From Oceanobacillus sp. FSL K6-2867 (GTDB lineage Bacteria; Bacillota; Bacilli; Bacillales; Amphibacillaceae), in NCBI RefSeq assembly GCF_037963145.1, contig NZ_CP150144.1:1612001-1676000 (forward strand): DNA of 64,000 nt, given 5' to 3'. Made by a program: the position numbers and the translations under genes. Positions 7,883 to 17,255 of this stretch are shown in pieces. The notes under the pieces are model-generated. The model had not been told where the DNA came from and did not search any database. It saw nothing but the letters and a program-made list of their open reading frames with translations. Position 1 is the first letter of the stretch. Each line of letters begins with the position of its first letter.

Positions 7883-9457
7883 ATGGTCATAATGGAATTA
7901 AGCGGACTTAAATATGAAGTTAAAGATCGTTTACTCTTTGCAGCGGATCATTTAGCAATCCAGAATAAAGATCGAATTGGGCTTGTTGGCAGAAATGGCA
8001 GTGGGAAGACAAGTTTGCTAGAGATACTTGCAGGAAAGCAGCGACCAGAAAAAGGTATAATCAGTCGGCAAACAACCTGTGAATTGCTCCCCCAATTAAA
8101 AAATACAAATACAACCAAAAGTGGCGGTGAGGTTACACAGGAATATATTAACCAATCGCTGGCAACACAAGCTGGCCTTTTACTTGCTGATGAACCAACA
8201 ACCAACTTGGATACGGAGCATATTGAAGGCTTGGAAAAGCAATTACAAAGATGGCAAGGAGCTATTGTCATTGTGTCACATGACCGTAGCTTCTTAGATA
8301 CACTGTGTACAACAATTTGGGAAATTGATAACAAGAAAATCAATGTGTATAAAGGGAATTATTCGGATTATATTGCTCAAAAGGAACTGGCAATCAGACA
8401 GCAAGAAAATGCATATGAACAATATCAACGAAAGAAAAAGCAGTTGGAGAATGCACTCGAGTTAAAGGAGCAAAAAGCACAACGAGCAACGAAAAAGCCG
8501 GAGCATGTCAGCGCATCTGAGGCAAAAATTACTGGTGCAAAACCATACTTTGCAAAAAAGCAAAAGAAGCTGCAAAAAACAGCAAAGTCGATTGAAACGC
8601 GATTAGAAAAGCTTGAAAAAGTAGAGAAGGTAAAAGAAATGCCTGCCATTAAAATGAATTTACCGAATCAGGGAGCTTTCACAGGTCAGATTATTATCCG
8701 TGCAGAGGAGCTAGCTGGAAATGTTGCAAATCGCATGCTTTGGAAACCAGCAAGCTTTTATATCCGCGGCGGTCAAAAAATAGCGGTCATTGGCAAAAAC
8801 GGTGCTGGTAAAACAACACTGCTAAAGAAAATAATAAACAATGCAGATGGCCTTACAATATCACCCGCTGCCCGGGTTGGCTATTTCAGTCAGAACCTTG
8901 ATGTTCTCGATACAGCAGACACCATTCTGGAAAACGTTCGCTTAACCTCTGTCCAGGATGAAACCTTCATCCGCACTGTACTTGCAAGGTTACATTTTTA
9001 TCGGGATGATGTGTATAAAAAGGTAGAAGTATTAAGCGGCGGGGAGCGCGTTAAAGTAGCTTTTGCAAAACTATTTGTCAGCAATATAAATACCCTTGTT
9101 TTAGATGAGCCGACGAACTATCTCGACATTGAAGCGGTAGAAGCATTAGAAGATCTTTTATCAGATTACGAAGGTACGATACTCGTCGTTTCTCATGATC
9201 GACGTTTTATCGAGCATATCGCTGACCACATTTTAGCAATTGAAAAGCAAGAAATTACGTTTTTTGAAGGAAGCTATGAGGCATATAAAAATTACGTTCC
9301 AAAACAAGCAGCAGATTCAAGAGAAGAAGAATTACTTGTCATTGAAACAAAGCTAACGGAAGTCCTGAGCAAGCTTAGTCTCGAGCCATCTGAAGCATTG
9401 GACCAGGAATTTCAAGCGCTTTTAAAAAGAAAACGTGAGCTGGAAAAAGCGGACTAA
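7883..9457 (+). CDS. ABC-F ribosome protection protein, Vga/Lmo0919/VmlR type
   Basis: 524-residue cytoplasmic protein with two ABC ATPase domains and no membrane part. Domain 1 has Walker A GRNGSGKT, signature SGGE and LLADEPTTNLD; a lysine-rich linker (roughly residues 165-250) contains the P-site tRNA interaction region; domain 2 has GKNGAGKT, LSGGERVK and LVLDEPTNYLD. The short N-terminal ATPase and the linker wording (TKKPEHVS, KPYFAKKQKK) resemble Vga-type proteins, which displace lincosamides, streptogramin A and pleuromutilins from ribosomes. Start 7883 was chosen because GGAG is nine bases upstream; the frame extends to 7769 through the terminator. Exact drug range cannot be read. 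Confidence 0.88.
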   Translation: MVIMELSGLKYEVKDRLLFAADHLAIQNKDRIGLVGRNGSGKTSLLEILAGKQRPEKGIISRQTTCELLPQLKNTNTTKSGGEVTQEYINQSLATQAGLLLADEPTTNLDTEHIEGLEKQLQRWQGAIVIVSHDRSFLDTLCTTIWEIDNKKINVYKGNYSDYIAQKELAIRQQENAYEQYQRKKKQLENALELKEQKAQRATKKPEHVSASEAKITGAKPYFAKKQKKLQKTAKSIETRLEKLEKVEKVKEMPAIKMNLPNQGAFTGQIIIRAEELAGNVANRMLWKPASFYIRGGQKIAVIGKNGAGKTTLLKKIINNADGLTISPAARVGYFSQNLDVLDTADTILENVRLTSVQDETFIRTVLARLHFYRDDVYKKVEVLSGGERVKVAFAKLFVSNINTLVLDEPTNYLDIEAVEALEDLLSDYEGTILVVSHDRRFIEHIADHILAIEKQEITFFEGSYEAYKNYVPKQAADSREEELLVIETKLTEVLSKLSLEPSEALDQEFQALLKRKRELEKAD

Positions 9458-9460
9458 ATT

Positions 9461-9503
9461 GATAAGAGCATGCTTGGCTATAAACCTGGCATGCTTTCTT
9501 ATC
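9461..9503. terminator. Bidirectional terminator
   Basis: GATAAGAGCATGC pairs with GCATGCTTTCTTATC around a loop of about 15 nt, placed between the ABC-F gene and the convergent small membrane gene, whose stop codon lies in the distal arm. Confidence 0.7.
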
Positions 9504-9669
9504 TGTTCAACCTATTTTCTGCCCATTTCCCTGCTAGTACTATACCTGCTGATACACCTAAAGCTATGGAAAAAGCAGTTGTTAGGTATAGAGAGGATTT
9601 GAAAATTACATTAATGATGGTATTCAATACAAATAATGCCAAAAACCACACTAAAAATCTCCGAAACAT
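9499..9669 (-). CDS. Small two-helix membrane protein (56 aa)
   Basis: Reads MFRRFLVWFLALFVLNTIINV..., with two hydrophobic segments (about residues 5-22 and 28-46) joined by a short polar turn and a charged tail (GKWAENRLNR). Start ATG 9669; an in-frame TTG eight... three codons upstream, 7 nt after AAGGTGA, is an alternative start. Its composition and codon pattern look coding, unlike the overlapping plus-strand frame at 9470-9682. Function unknown. It probably ends at the bidirectional terminator shared with the ABC-F gene. Confidence 0.6.
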   Translation of the reverse strand: MFRRFLVWFLALFVLNTIINVIFKSSLYLTTAFSIALGVSAGIVLAGKWAENRLNR

Positions 9670-9819
9670 TTGTCCCAAATGAAGTTCACCTTCTTCTTCA
9701 TATTTTACTTCATTAATTTAGACTTTATCGCGCAATAACAGAATATAATATCTTTAATTAGTGAAAGACTAAAATTGCGAGGAATGGAATTCTAGTGCTT
9801 CATGAAGATTCACTTTACA

Positions 9820-9850
9820 CAAAAACAGCACCGACGTCTCCGTCAGTGCC
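9820..9850 (-). terminator. ltaS terminator
   Basis: On the minus strand GCACTGAC pairs with GTCGGTGC (one wobble), followed by TGTTTTTG. It lies eight bases beyond the ltaS stop codon. Confidence 0.75.
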
Positions 9851-9857
9851 GTTTCTC

Positions 9858-11813
9858 TTATTCCGCTTCTTCACTGTCATCCAAATTATAATTATAGTCA
9901 TACTCAGCAGGATCTACTGGCTTCCACTCATCATTTGGTGTGTAATAACGAAGTAGATCTCCGTTTAATACACGGTCTGAAAGCTCTAGTTCATGAAGAA
10001 CTGTTTCACTTAATTTCTCCATCTCTTCTGTTGGTTCTTCAATAACTTCTTTTGTTTCATTATCGTAATAAACACCATTTACCAGGCTATATTCTTCTGT
10101 CATATATCCGCCATTTCTGAATGGCACATAATCTTTATGATCCTTAGAAAACATATCGGTACCAAAAAGAATATAGTCTCGCGCATCAATTCCTAAAATG
10201 TGCAGAAGCGTTGGCATTACATCAACTTGACCTGAATACGTATGATTTGTACCTTGTCCCTCAACACCAGGAACTTTGATCATAAATGGCACACGCTGAA
10301 GCTCTGCGTTTTTCAATGGTGTAATTTCTTCACCAAGAATTTCCGACATTGCACGGTTATGATTATCTGAGATACCATAGTGGTCTCCATAAATCATAAT
10401 AATTGAATCCTCGTAAAGATCAGATTCCTTCAAATCATTAAAGAACTGTTCTAATGATTCATCCAAATAACGTGCAGTTTGGAAGTAACGGTCTACCGAA
10501 CGATCCCCTGTTTCAGCAGGCGCAATCGTTGCATCCTCTTCATCAATCAAATATGGATGATGGTGTGTTAATGTCATCATATGCGCATAAAACGGCTGTT
10601 CCATTTCTTCTAATAATGGCATGGATTCTTCAAAGAATGGCTTATCTTTTAATCCATAGTTGATTACTTGATCCTGACTCATATCATAAAAGATATCATA
10701 ATAGAAATCTGTTACCCCAAGATGCTTATACACTTCATCACGGTTCCAGAACGATTTACCATCCCCATGGAATACCGCGCTCGTATAGTCCTGTTCTTGG
10801 TCCAGAATTGCCGGTAATCCCTGATACGTATTTTTCCCGCGTGTTACAAAAGCAGCGCCCTGCGGCAAGCCATAGAGTGATGTATCCATAATCAGCTCTG
10901 CATCAGCCGTTTTTCCTTGCTCTGTTTGGTGGAAAAAGTTATCAAAATACGTGAATCCTTGCTCTTGTTCATGTACCAGGGAATTTAAAAATGGTGTAAC
11001 CTCTTCCCCATGTAACTCAAAGTCTATCAAAAAGGATTGGAAGGACTCAAGATGGATTTTAATAATGTTCTTTCCTTCGCCTTTTCCAAAGTAAGCTTCA
11101 TTTGGTTCTGCATATTTACTTTTCGTATAGTTTTCAACTTCTGTAATATCACTGCTATCTGCCAACACACGTTGTGTCGATGACTCAAAGCTTTGGATTG
11201 CATCATAAACCATAAAATTATATGCACCCAAGTACTTTACTAAATAGTTGCGGTCAAATGTACGCTCTAATAGTTGCGGACGATCTGCCTCTGCTAATCC
11301 TAGATTAATAACAAAAGCCATGACACCAGCCATTAGTACCATTAATGGTTTGCGAATTTTCATTCGTTCCATTGACCAATTCGTACGATTTTTCCAATAC
11401 AACCCGATTAATAGAACTAAGTCGAATGCATAAATAATATCGCGCCATTCTACTAAACTTGCAATACTGCCGCCTAAACTACTAAAGTTACTTGTCTGCA
11501 TCATTGTCGCAATTGTAATAAAATCACTGTTAAAGCGGTAGTAGACTACATTCGCGTACAAGATGAAGGCTAGAAGCACATCTAATATGATAATCCATAT
11601 TCCTGCTTTTCTGCCAGAAGCAAAGAGTGCGATTCCTAAAAATATTAATCCGGTACTTAACGGATTTAAGAATAATAGAAACTCTTGCATCGTGCCACTG
11701 ACACCAAGATTAAATTCAAGTTTATATATAACATACGTTTTTATCCAAAATAGGAATACAGCGATAGCGAAGAATCCCATCTTAGTAGATATTAATTTCT
11801 TCACATTGTTCAC
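9858..11813 (-). CDS. ltaS: Lipoteichoic acid synthase / phosphoglycerol transferase
   Basis: 651-residue polymerase that transfers glycerol phosphate from phosphatidylglycerol to build lipoteichoic acid on the outer membrane face. Five N-terminal helices (to about residue 170) are followed by an extracellular sulfatase-like domain: metal ligand E256 (HLES), nucleophile T302 (GKTADAE), and D477/H478 in IYGDHYG. A signal-peptidase-like site, VLADS near residue 218, matches where LtaS proteins are cleaved. The acidic C-terminal tail is ordinary for the family. GAGGTGA precedes ATG 11813, and a consensus promoter lies upstream. Single-gene transcription unit. Confidence 0.93.
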   Translation of the reverse strand: MNNVKKLISTKMGFFAIAVFLFWIKTYVIYKLEFNLGVSGTMQEFLLFLNPLSTGLIFLGIALFASGRKAGIWIIILDVLLAFILYANVVYYRFNSDFITIATMMQTSNFSSLGGSIASLVEWRDIIYAFDLVLLIGLYWKNRTNWSMERMKIRKPLMVLMAGVMAFVINLGLAEADRPQLLERTFDRNYLVKYLGAYNFMVYDAIQSFESSTQRVLADSSDITEVENYTKSKYAEPNEAYFGKGEGKNIIKIHLESFQSFLIDFELHGEEVTPFLNSLVHEQEQGFTYFDNFFHQTEQGKTADAELIMDTSLYGLPQGAAFVTRGKNTYQGLPAILDQEQDYTSAVFHGDGKSFWNRDEVYKHLGVTDFYYDIFYDMSQDQVINYGLKDKPFFEESMPLLEEMEQPFYAHMMTLTHHHPYLIDEEDATIAPAETGDRSVDRYFQTARYLDESLEQFFNDLKESDLYEDSIIMIYGDHYGISDNHNRAMSEILGEEITPLKNAELQRVPFMIKVPGVEGQGTNHTYSGQVDVMPTLLHILGIDARDYILFGTDMFSKDHKDYVPFRNGGYMTEEYSLVNGVYYDNETKEVIEEPTEEMEKLSETVLHELELSDRVLNGDLLRYYTPNDEWKPVDPAEYDYNYNLDDSEEAE

Positions 11814-11841
11814 CTCAAAATTTTATTTGATACAGGCGTAT

Positions 11842-11870
11842 ATTATACACCTCTATTTCTTTGTTGTCAA
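11842..11870 (-). promoter_or_regulatory. Consensus sigma-A promoter of ltaS
   Basis: On the minus strand TTGACA (11865-11870), 17-bp spacer, TATAAT (11842-11847): perfect boxes at ideal spacing, indicating strong constitutive expression. Confidence 0.88.
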
Positions 11871-11924
11871 AACCGCTACTATCCTACCAGGAGCAAACGC
11901 TTATGAGGCAGCCAAATGAAAGAA

Positions 11925-11960
11925 AGAACTCCAACACACATATGCATTGGAGCTCTTTAC
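11925..11960 (-). terminator. Terminator of the amidohydrolase gene
   Basis: AGAACTCCAA (11925-11934) pairs with TTGGAGCTCT (11947-11956) with one wobble; T-rich on the minus strand after the stem. Confidence 0.7.
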
Positions 11961-11961
11961 G

Positions 11962-13152
11962 TTATTCATTTTTTTCAAAATAACTGCATACCACATGACC
12001 GACCGCTTTAGCAGCGACAAGAATGGCGTCCTCATCGATATCAAATTTCGGATGGTGATTAAAGTAAGGCTTTTCTACGCCTTTTGGTGTACATCCGATA
12101 AAAAAGTAACTGCCAGGTATTTTTTCCAAATAGTAAGCAAAGTCCTCTGACGGTGCAAGAGGTGGATATTGTTTTACCTCTTTAATATCTTTATCGTTCG
12201 CGTTATTCAAGCTTTCTGCTACCAGCTGTGTAAACTCCGGAGTGTTGTACAATGGCGGATAATCTGCTTTGTATTCCAGGGTACATTCTACTCCAAATTC
12301 TGCTTCAATCCCTTTTACAATCCGCTTAAACTCCGTCTCAATAATTTTTTGACTTTCCGTGCTCATGTACCGAATGTCACCCTCAAGCTCCACGCTGTCT
12401 TTAATGACATTAAATGTTCCTTTTCCATCAAAGGATCCAATCGTTACAACACCAGGGTCCATCGGGTTTAAACGGCGACTTATAATAGTTTGGACCACTG
12501 TTACAAAATGAGCACCTGCGACAATAGAGTCATTTGCGGTATGTGGTGATGAGCCATGTCCTCCAGTACCTTGAATTTTCAACTTAAAGTAAGATCTGCC
12601 ATTAAATGCATATCCACTGCGGTACCCGACGACTCCAGCAGGATCCATCGGAAGTACATGAATACCAAAAATTGCATCTAAGTCATCTAGCTTACCGGAT
12701 TCCACAATGCTTTTCGCTCCACCCGGCGGAACCTCCTCTGCATGCTGATGAATTATTTTAATCGTACCGTTTAACTCTTCTTTAAGCTGGATTAAACAAT
12801 CAGCTAGAACAAGCAAGTATGCTGTATGGGCATCATGACCGCACGCATGCATAACCCCTTCATTTTTGGATTTAAAAGGGACATCCGCCTCTTCCGTAAT
12901 TGGAAGGGCATCAAAGTCCGCTCTTAATCCGATTGTTTTTCCTGGTTTTCCACCGACAATTGTTACAATGATTCCGTGGCCGTTACCAACATTTGTTTCC
13001 ACTTTTACATCTTTACCATTGTAAAAGTCGGCAATATATTGAGCAGTTTTTTCCTCTTCAAATGAAAGCTCTGGATTTTCATGCAAGTAACGACGAATTT
13101 CAATCATTTCATCTTTCCGTGCTTCTAACATTTCCATCAATTTACTTCTCAT
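11962..13152 (-). CDS. M20 family amidohydrolase (N-acyl amino acid deacylase type)
   Basis: 396-residue metallo-amidohydrolase of the M20/AmhX-hippurate hydrolase group, which removes acyl groups from amino acids or indole conjugates. Metal-binding motifs: MHACGHDAHT (C104, H106), HAEEVPPGG (E139-E140), H163-type residue in FGIHVLP, and a C-terminal H in FNHHPKF. A dimerisation lid domain lies between about residues 180 and 290. AAGGAGG is eight bases before ATG 13152. It lies 32 bp after an MFS transporter gene, so uptake and hydrolysis of one acylated substrate is a reasonable inference; the substrate is not known. Confidence 0.88.
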   Translation of the reverse strand: MRSKLMEMLEARKDEMIEIRRYLHENPELSFEEEKTAQYIADFYNGKDVKVETNVGNGHGIIVTIVGGKPGKTIGLRADFDALPITEEADVPFKSKNEGVMHACGHDAHTAYLLVLADCLIQLKEELNGTIKIIHQHAEEVPPGGAKSIVESGKLDDLDAIFGIHVLPMDPAGVVGYRSGYAFNGRSYFKLKIQGTGGHGSSPHTANDSIVAGAHFVTVVQTIISRRLNPMDPGVVTIGSFDGKGTFNVIKDSVELEGDIRYMSTESQKIIETEFKRIVKGIEAEFGVECTLEYKADYPPLYNTPEFTQLVAESLNNANDKDIKEVKQYPPLAPSEDFAYYLEKIPGSYFFIGCTPKGVEKPYFNHHPKFDIDEDAILVAAKAVGHVVCSYFEKNE

Positions 13153-13183
13153 TACAACTGCCTCCTTTTATATTATTCAACTA

Positions 13184-14611
13184 TTAATGTTTTACCCCGG
13201 CCGGGTGAACATTTGATGTGTTTATAGGATCATCTTCATGTTCCCCTGCTTCTCTAGGTACTAACATAATAATTGAAATCAAGGACAATATCGCAAAGAT
13301 TACATTCACGATAATCCCAGAAGATGCTGCTACCTCTACACTGCTTATTGCTGTGATTGCACTATATACTGTTGCTGAAATCGCTACTCCGAATGCATTA
13401 CCGAGAGAGCTTGCCATTTTATAAACTCCGGAAGCTTCTCCCACTTTATTTGCTGGAGCAAAGGTTACAGCTGTATCTGTTGATGGTGTTGCATACATTC
13501 CTAACCCTAATCCAAAAAGAATAAATCCAATGAATACAACAATTGTATACATTAAATCAGGCAAGAAGGTAAGTCCCATCACACCTACACCAATTAATGT
13601 TAAAAATGTTCCCCAAACCATCGGCTTTCTTGCACCAGTCTTTTGCATAATTTTTTCACCGACTCGGATCATACCAAGAACCGCTACAAGGTAACCAATT
13701 GAAAGCATACCTGATTGAAACGCCGAAAACCCTCTGCCTACCTGTACGTAGGTGTTTGCAACCACTAATGTACCAGCTACCGCATTTAATAAAAAGTTAG
13801 AAATTGTTGCACCTGTATATGCTTTGCTTTTAAACATCTTAAAATCAATTAATGCATTATCACGTTTCGCTTCATACTTGATAAATGCAATAACACCAAT
13901 AACGGTAATTGCCGCAAGTGCTATCGTTAGGAAACTTGTCCAACCAAAGCTTGCACCTTGTGTAATAAATACATTTAAAGCAAGCATTGTAACAATAAAT
14001 ATTCCTAAACCACCAAAATCAAATTTAAATGAACCTGTTGTTTCCGCCTTGCTTTCAGGTGTATCTTTAATCAGCCACATTGCCAAAAGGGCGAATACAA
14101 TCGAGAAGATAAAGATCCATTTCCATCCCATTGATGTAGCGATTGCACCACCAAAGAAGGAACAGAAACCGGAACCGCCCCAGGAACCTATTGACCAATA
14201 GCTAAGTGCACGTTGACGATCTTCACCTTCAAAATATTCCTTTACTAAAGCTATCGTTGCAGGCATAATTGCCGCTGCTGATAATCCCTGGAAAATACGT
14301 CCTAAAATTAAAAGTATAGAACCATTTGCTAAAACAAGTAATAAAGATCCAATAATACTAAGAATTAAACCAGCATACGTAATTTTTTTTCGTCCAATTC
14401 GGTCCGCTAAACCACCAGCCACTACAATAAACATTCCAGAGAATAAAGCGGTCAAACTAATTGCTACGTTAATGGTACTTAATGAAACACCTAAATCAGA
14501 TTGGACTGCAGGTACAATATTAACCATTGACTGAGCAAATAGCCAAAATGTAATAACCCCAAACACGATACCAATAATCATTTTGTTGGTGCCTTTGTAA
14601 GCTGTATCCAT
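13184..14611 (-). CDS. MFS transporter (DHA2-like)
   Basis: 475-residue major facilitator with about 12-14 helices. Motif A reads GGLADRIGRKKI between helices 2 and 3, and the motif GxxxGPxxGG-like region is replaced by GSWGGSGFCSFFGG. Start at 14611 (MDTAYKGTNK) has AAGGAGAGG seven bases upstream; the longer frame to 14662 lacks a site. It is followed after 32 bp by the M20 amidohydrolase, so the two form an operon. The family includes drug exporters and solute importers; pairing with a hydrolase favours import of a conjugate, but this is inference. Confidence 0.85.
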   Translation of the reverse strand: MDTAYKGTNKMIIGIVFGVITFWLFAQSMVNIVPAVQSDLGVSLSTINVAISLTALFSGMFIVVAGGLADRIGRKKITYAGLILSIIGSLLLVLANGSILLILGRIFQGLSAAAIMPATIALVKEYFEGEDRQRALSYWSIGSWGGSGFCSFFGGAIATSMGWKWIFIFSIVFALLAMWLIKDTPESKAETTGSFKFDFGGLGIFIVTMLALNVFITQGASFGWTSFLTIALAAITVIGVIAFIKYEAKRDNALIDFKMFKSKAYTGATISNFLLNAVAGTLVVANTYVQVGRGFSAFQSGMLSIGYLVAVLGMIRVGEKIMQKTGARKPMVWGTFLTLIGVGVMGLTFLPDLMYTIVVFIGFILFGLGLGMYATPSTDTAVTFAPANKVGEASGVYKMASSLGNAFGVAISATVYSAITAISSVEVAASSGIIVNVIFAILSLISIIMLVPREAGEHEDDPINTSNVHPAGVKH

Positions 14612-14803
14612 TGCACAACCTCTCCTTTTAAAATTTAATTCAGCTATAATGTTAAATTTCATTCCTTGCCATTACTGCTCGATAAACCTTATTGTTACCT
14701 TTCTCAAACAACTCATAACTGGATAATAATGCCTGTAGTGTTTCAGTGAGCTCATTTTTACTACACTTCTAGTATAAGTAAATCCCCTATCAGGAATAAG
14801 TCA

Positions 14804-14892
14804 TTTTTTACTATAATAGGCTGTAAATAATGTTCATTATTTCACATGCGAAAATAATAGTAAAAAAATAGCGGTTATTTTTTTACTATTAT
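14804..14892. promoter_or_regulatory. Three copies of an ATAATAGTAAAAAA-like motif upstream of the MFS operon
   Basis: Copies lie at 14804-14817 (TTTTTTACTATAAT on plus) and as the two arms of a perfect 17-bp inverted repeat, 14854-14870 and 14876-14892, with a 5-nt loop. The inverted pair could terminate the AraC-like gene; the extra copy towards the MFS start suggests operator sites instead or as well. The rest of the 306-bp gap (14612-14918) holds no gene. Confidence 0.45.
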
Positions 14893-14918
14893 CATTTAGA
14901 GTACTTTATTGAAATTTA

Positions 14919-17255
14919 TTAAAAAGCTCTGCGTATATCAAAGAAATGAATTGCATTTAATGACATGTATGCATACATCGTCCAATCACCATCAATTATC
15001 TGATCAAATAATTCAAGTGATGGTTTACTCGTTTCATTTATATAATTAATAACCTCTTCGTCCATTCCATATTTACTGTTTAAATCCCACCATTTTGTAT
15101 AGAGCGCCCCAAAATCTTTATCAAAAACCCGCTTGCGAATTTGATATTCGCCGGGTTCCATACCAGAAATCGTTACTCTCACTTCCTTATTTAATTTTTT
15201 CAGGAATGTTTCCTCGATTGTAAAATGCGGATTTACATTATTAATATTCATTAATACGAGCTGATAGCCACGATCGTTTTTCGTCATAATATACTCTGAC
15301 CCGCGTGCAATAATTTCACCATTTAATCTGTCAAAAAACTGCATCGCAAAATACGCAGGACGTTTGCCGCTGAAAAAGTGAAAAAGCTCCAGACCTTCCA
15401 TCCTAATTTTCCTGTCACGACCCGATTTCTCATGCTGCTCTGTATTAATCCAAAAACCAATTGAATCTACCTCATCAGCTAAGTCCAAGGCATTTTTTAA
15501 CACTAGTGCACCTCGAAAAAAAGTTCCATTTGTAAATCTTGTATTCCCTGAAAGGGTGTTCCAGCTAATTAAGCTAATCGGCTGATTCTTCCCATGCTTT
15601 CTTAAATACGTTTTTAGTTTAACTGTTTTTTCCTTTATATACCCTTCCGCCAGCGTAAATCGATCATCTCCCAGCTCTTCAAAATCGATTATTTCATTTT
15701 GATTTGCTTCATAGCCATAGAAATCGAGTGGCACTTTTTTCTCCACTAACCATGTATGATTCCTGTACGTTTTTTCATCCTTATAAGAAAATGGCAGAAA
15801 GGCTCCTACTCTGACTTTTGGAACTAGCGCTTTAAGTGAACGATATAATTTCAAATAAACACGCTCAAGCTCACTGACACGGACAGCTGTTGCAGATGGC
15901 TCATAAAACATAAAGTACCATTTCTCAATATATGAAGCCCCATATACATTCAAGCAATGCTTTATGAAATCTTGCAGTTCCCTTATGTAATTCTCTTCAT
16001 CTCTGGAAATTTCAGCATAATCAATTCGAATAAACAGTCCTAAATCATGCTTTCGTAAAAAGTTCAATACAAAATCAGCATTGTAATATGGCGAAGTAGT
16101 CGCGATAATTTCATCCGTCTCTACTGGCGGGATAAATGTAGAACCACCAATTAAATTGCGTACTGCAATATTATCCAGGCCAATTTCCCTTTTTGCCATT
16201 AAAACTTGCAGCCTAACCCCTTCCTTCAATAGTTCACTAAGCTCACCAATGGCAAGATTATGTATTGGACGGCTAATCTTAGATGGGATAGTCTGACGTA
16301 TATCAAGCCTTAATTCTTCTGACACTGTTTCAATGCTGCTGTATGCTGCATCACTATCCGTGAGCAGCATTCCCAATTCACCAATAATCGCTGATGACTG
16401 GATGATTTCAACTGCATCCTTGATATCATACGTTTTCAGCGTATCCATACCAGTTTCCTGATTTTCCTTCCGGTATAATTTCGGTGTCTGTTTATAAGCT
16501 TCTTTGAAATAATGCACAAATGACTTTACATTGGGAAAGCCATTATTCATCGCAATATAAGAAATCGAATCGGATGTATACAATAATTCCTTTACTGCAT
16601 GCTCCAGACGAATGTTCATCAAGTAGCGGTTAAATCCACTTCCAACCTTCTCTTTGAAATAACGGGATAAATAACTAGACGATAAGTAGAACTTGTCTGC
16701 AACACCATCTAATGTAATTTTTTGATGATAATTTTCTTCCATATAATGAATAATTTCTCTGATTCGTTGATCTCCAGTGTCAATCGATTCCTGGAGCTGT
16801 CCCTTTTGCTTAAAACGTCGGATAAGAATAAGCAGGATTTGGCTGACATGGGATTGTATTTCAATCCGATAGCTCTCCGCCCTTCGAAAATAGGCAATCA
16901 TTAATTCAGCTAATAGCTTACGAATTCGGCTAATCACAGCTTCCTTTTCCATATCTGTATCACCAGAGAAACATTCAAACCGGCTATTTGAATAGGCTTC
17001 GTAATGCTGCTGCATAAACCGATCGGAAATTTGCAGTAACAGAATATGATTTCCCTTACTCCCTTTGGCTTGATATACCTGATTTCGATTAATAACAAGT
17101 ACGTCTTTTTCCTTCAATTTATAAAACCGACTATTTGTTTCAACGGTCAGCTCGCCATGGAGCACAAAAATAACTCCAATTCCTTGATTCATTTTTGGAG
17201 CTAAAAATTCAATTTGCTGTAATTTTATGATAAAGTCCGTTAGCTGATTATCCAT
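14919..17255 (-). CDS. AraC-family regulator fused to a degenerate GH39-like domain
   Basis: 778 residues: an N-terminal cupin-like sensor (about 1-150), an AraC double HTH (about 167-262, ITLDGVADKFYLSSSYLSRYFKE then the second helix pair), and a GH39/xylosidase-like barrel plus beta domain (about 290-778). The barrel lacks normal catalytic residues: the acid/base Asn-Glu-Pro motif reads YEPS (451-454) and the usual Glu before Trp-Asn in the nucleophile motif is Ser (SWNT, 564-567). It may therefore sense rather than cleave a glycoside. Start 17255 has GGAGG eight bases upstream. It lies upstream of the MFS-amidohydrolase pair in the same orientation. Confidence 0.8.
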   Translation of the reverse strand: MDNQLTDFIIKLQQIEFLAPKMNQGIGVIFVLHGELTVETNSRFYKLKEKDVLVINRNQVYQAKGSKGNHILLLQISDRFMQQHYEAYSNSRFECFSGDTDMEKEAVISRIRKLLAELMIAYFRRAESYRIEIQSHVSQILLILIRRFKQKGQLQESIDTGDQRIREIIHYMEENYHQKITLDGVADKFYLSSSYLSRYFKEKVGSGFNRYLMNIRLEHAVKELLYTSDSISYIAMNNGFPNVKSFVHYFKEAYKQTPKLYRKENQETGMDTLKTYDIKDAVEIIQSSAIIGELGMLLTDSDAAYSSIETVSEELRLDIRQTIPSKISRPIHNLAIGELSELLKEGVRLQVLMAKREIGLDNIAVRNLIGGSTFIPPVETDEIIATTSPYYNADFVLNFLRKHDLGLFIRIDYAEISRDEENYIRELQDFIKHCLNVYGASYIEKWYFMFYEPSATAVRVSELERVYLKLYRSLKALVPKVRVGAFLPFSYKDEKTYRNHTWLVEKKVPLDFYGYEANQNEIIDFEELGDDRFTLAEGYIKEKTVKLKTYLRKHGKNQPISLISWNTLSGNTRFTNGTFFRGALVLKNALDLADEVDSIGFWINTEQHEKSGRDRKIRMEGLELFHFFSGKRPAYFAMQFFDRLNGEIIARGSEYIMTKNDRGYQLVLMNINNVNPHFTIEETFLKKLNKEVRVTISGMEPGEYQIRKRVFDKDFGALYTKWWDLNSKYGMDEEVINYINETSKPSLELFDQIIDGDWTMYAYMSLNAIHFFDIRRAF

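Noticed and set aside
9470-9682. Plus-strand frame of 70 codons after the ABC-F gene
   Set aside because: It begins inside the terminator hairpin without a ribosome site; the opposite strand codes for a convincing small membrane protein.
11563-11919. Plus-strand frame opposite the ltaS start
   Set aside because: Antisense shadow of the LtaS membrane helices and crosses its consensus promoter.
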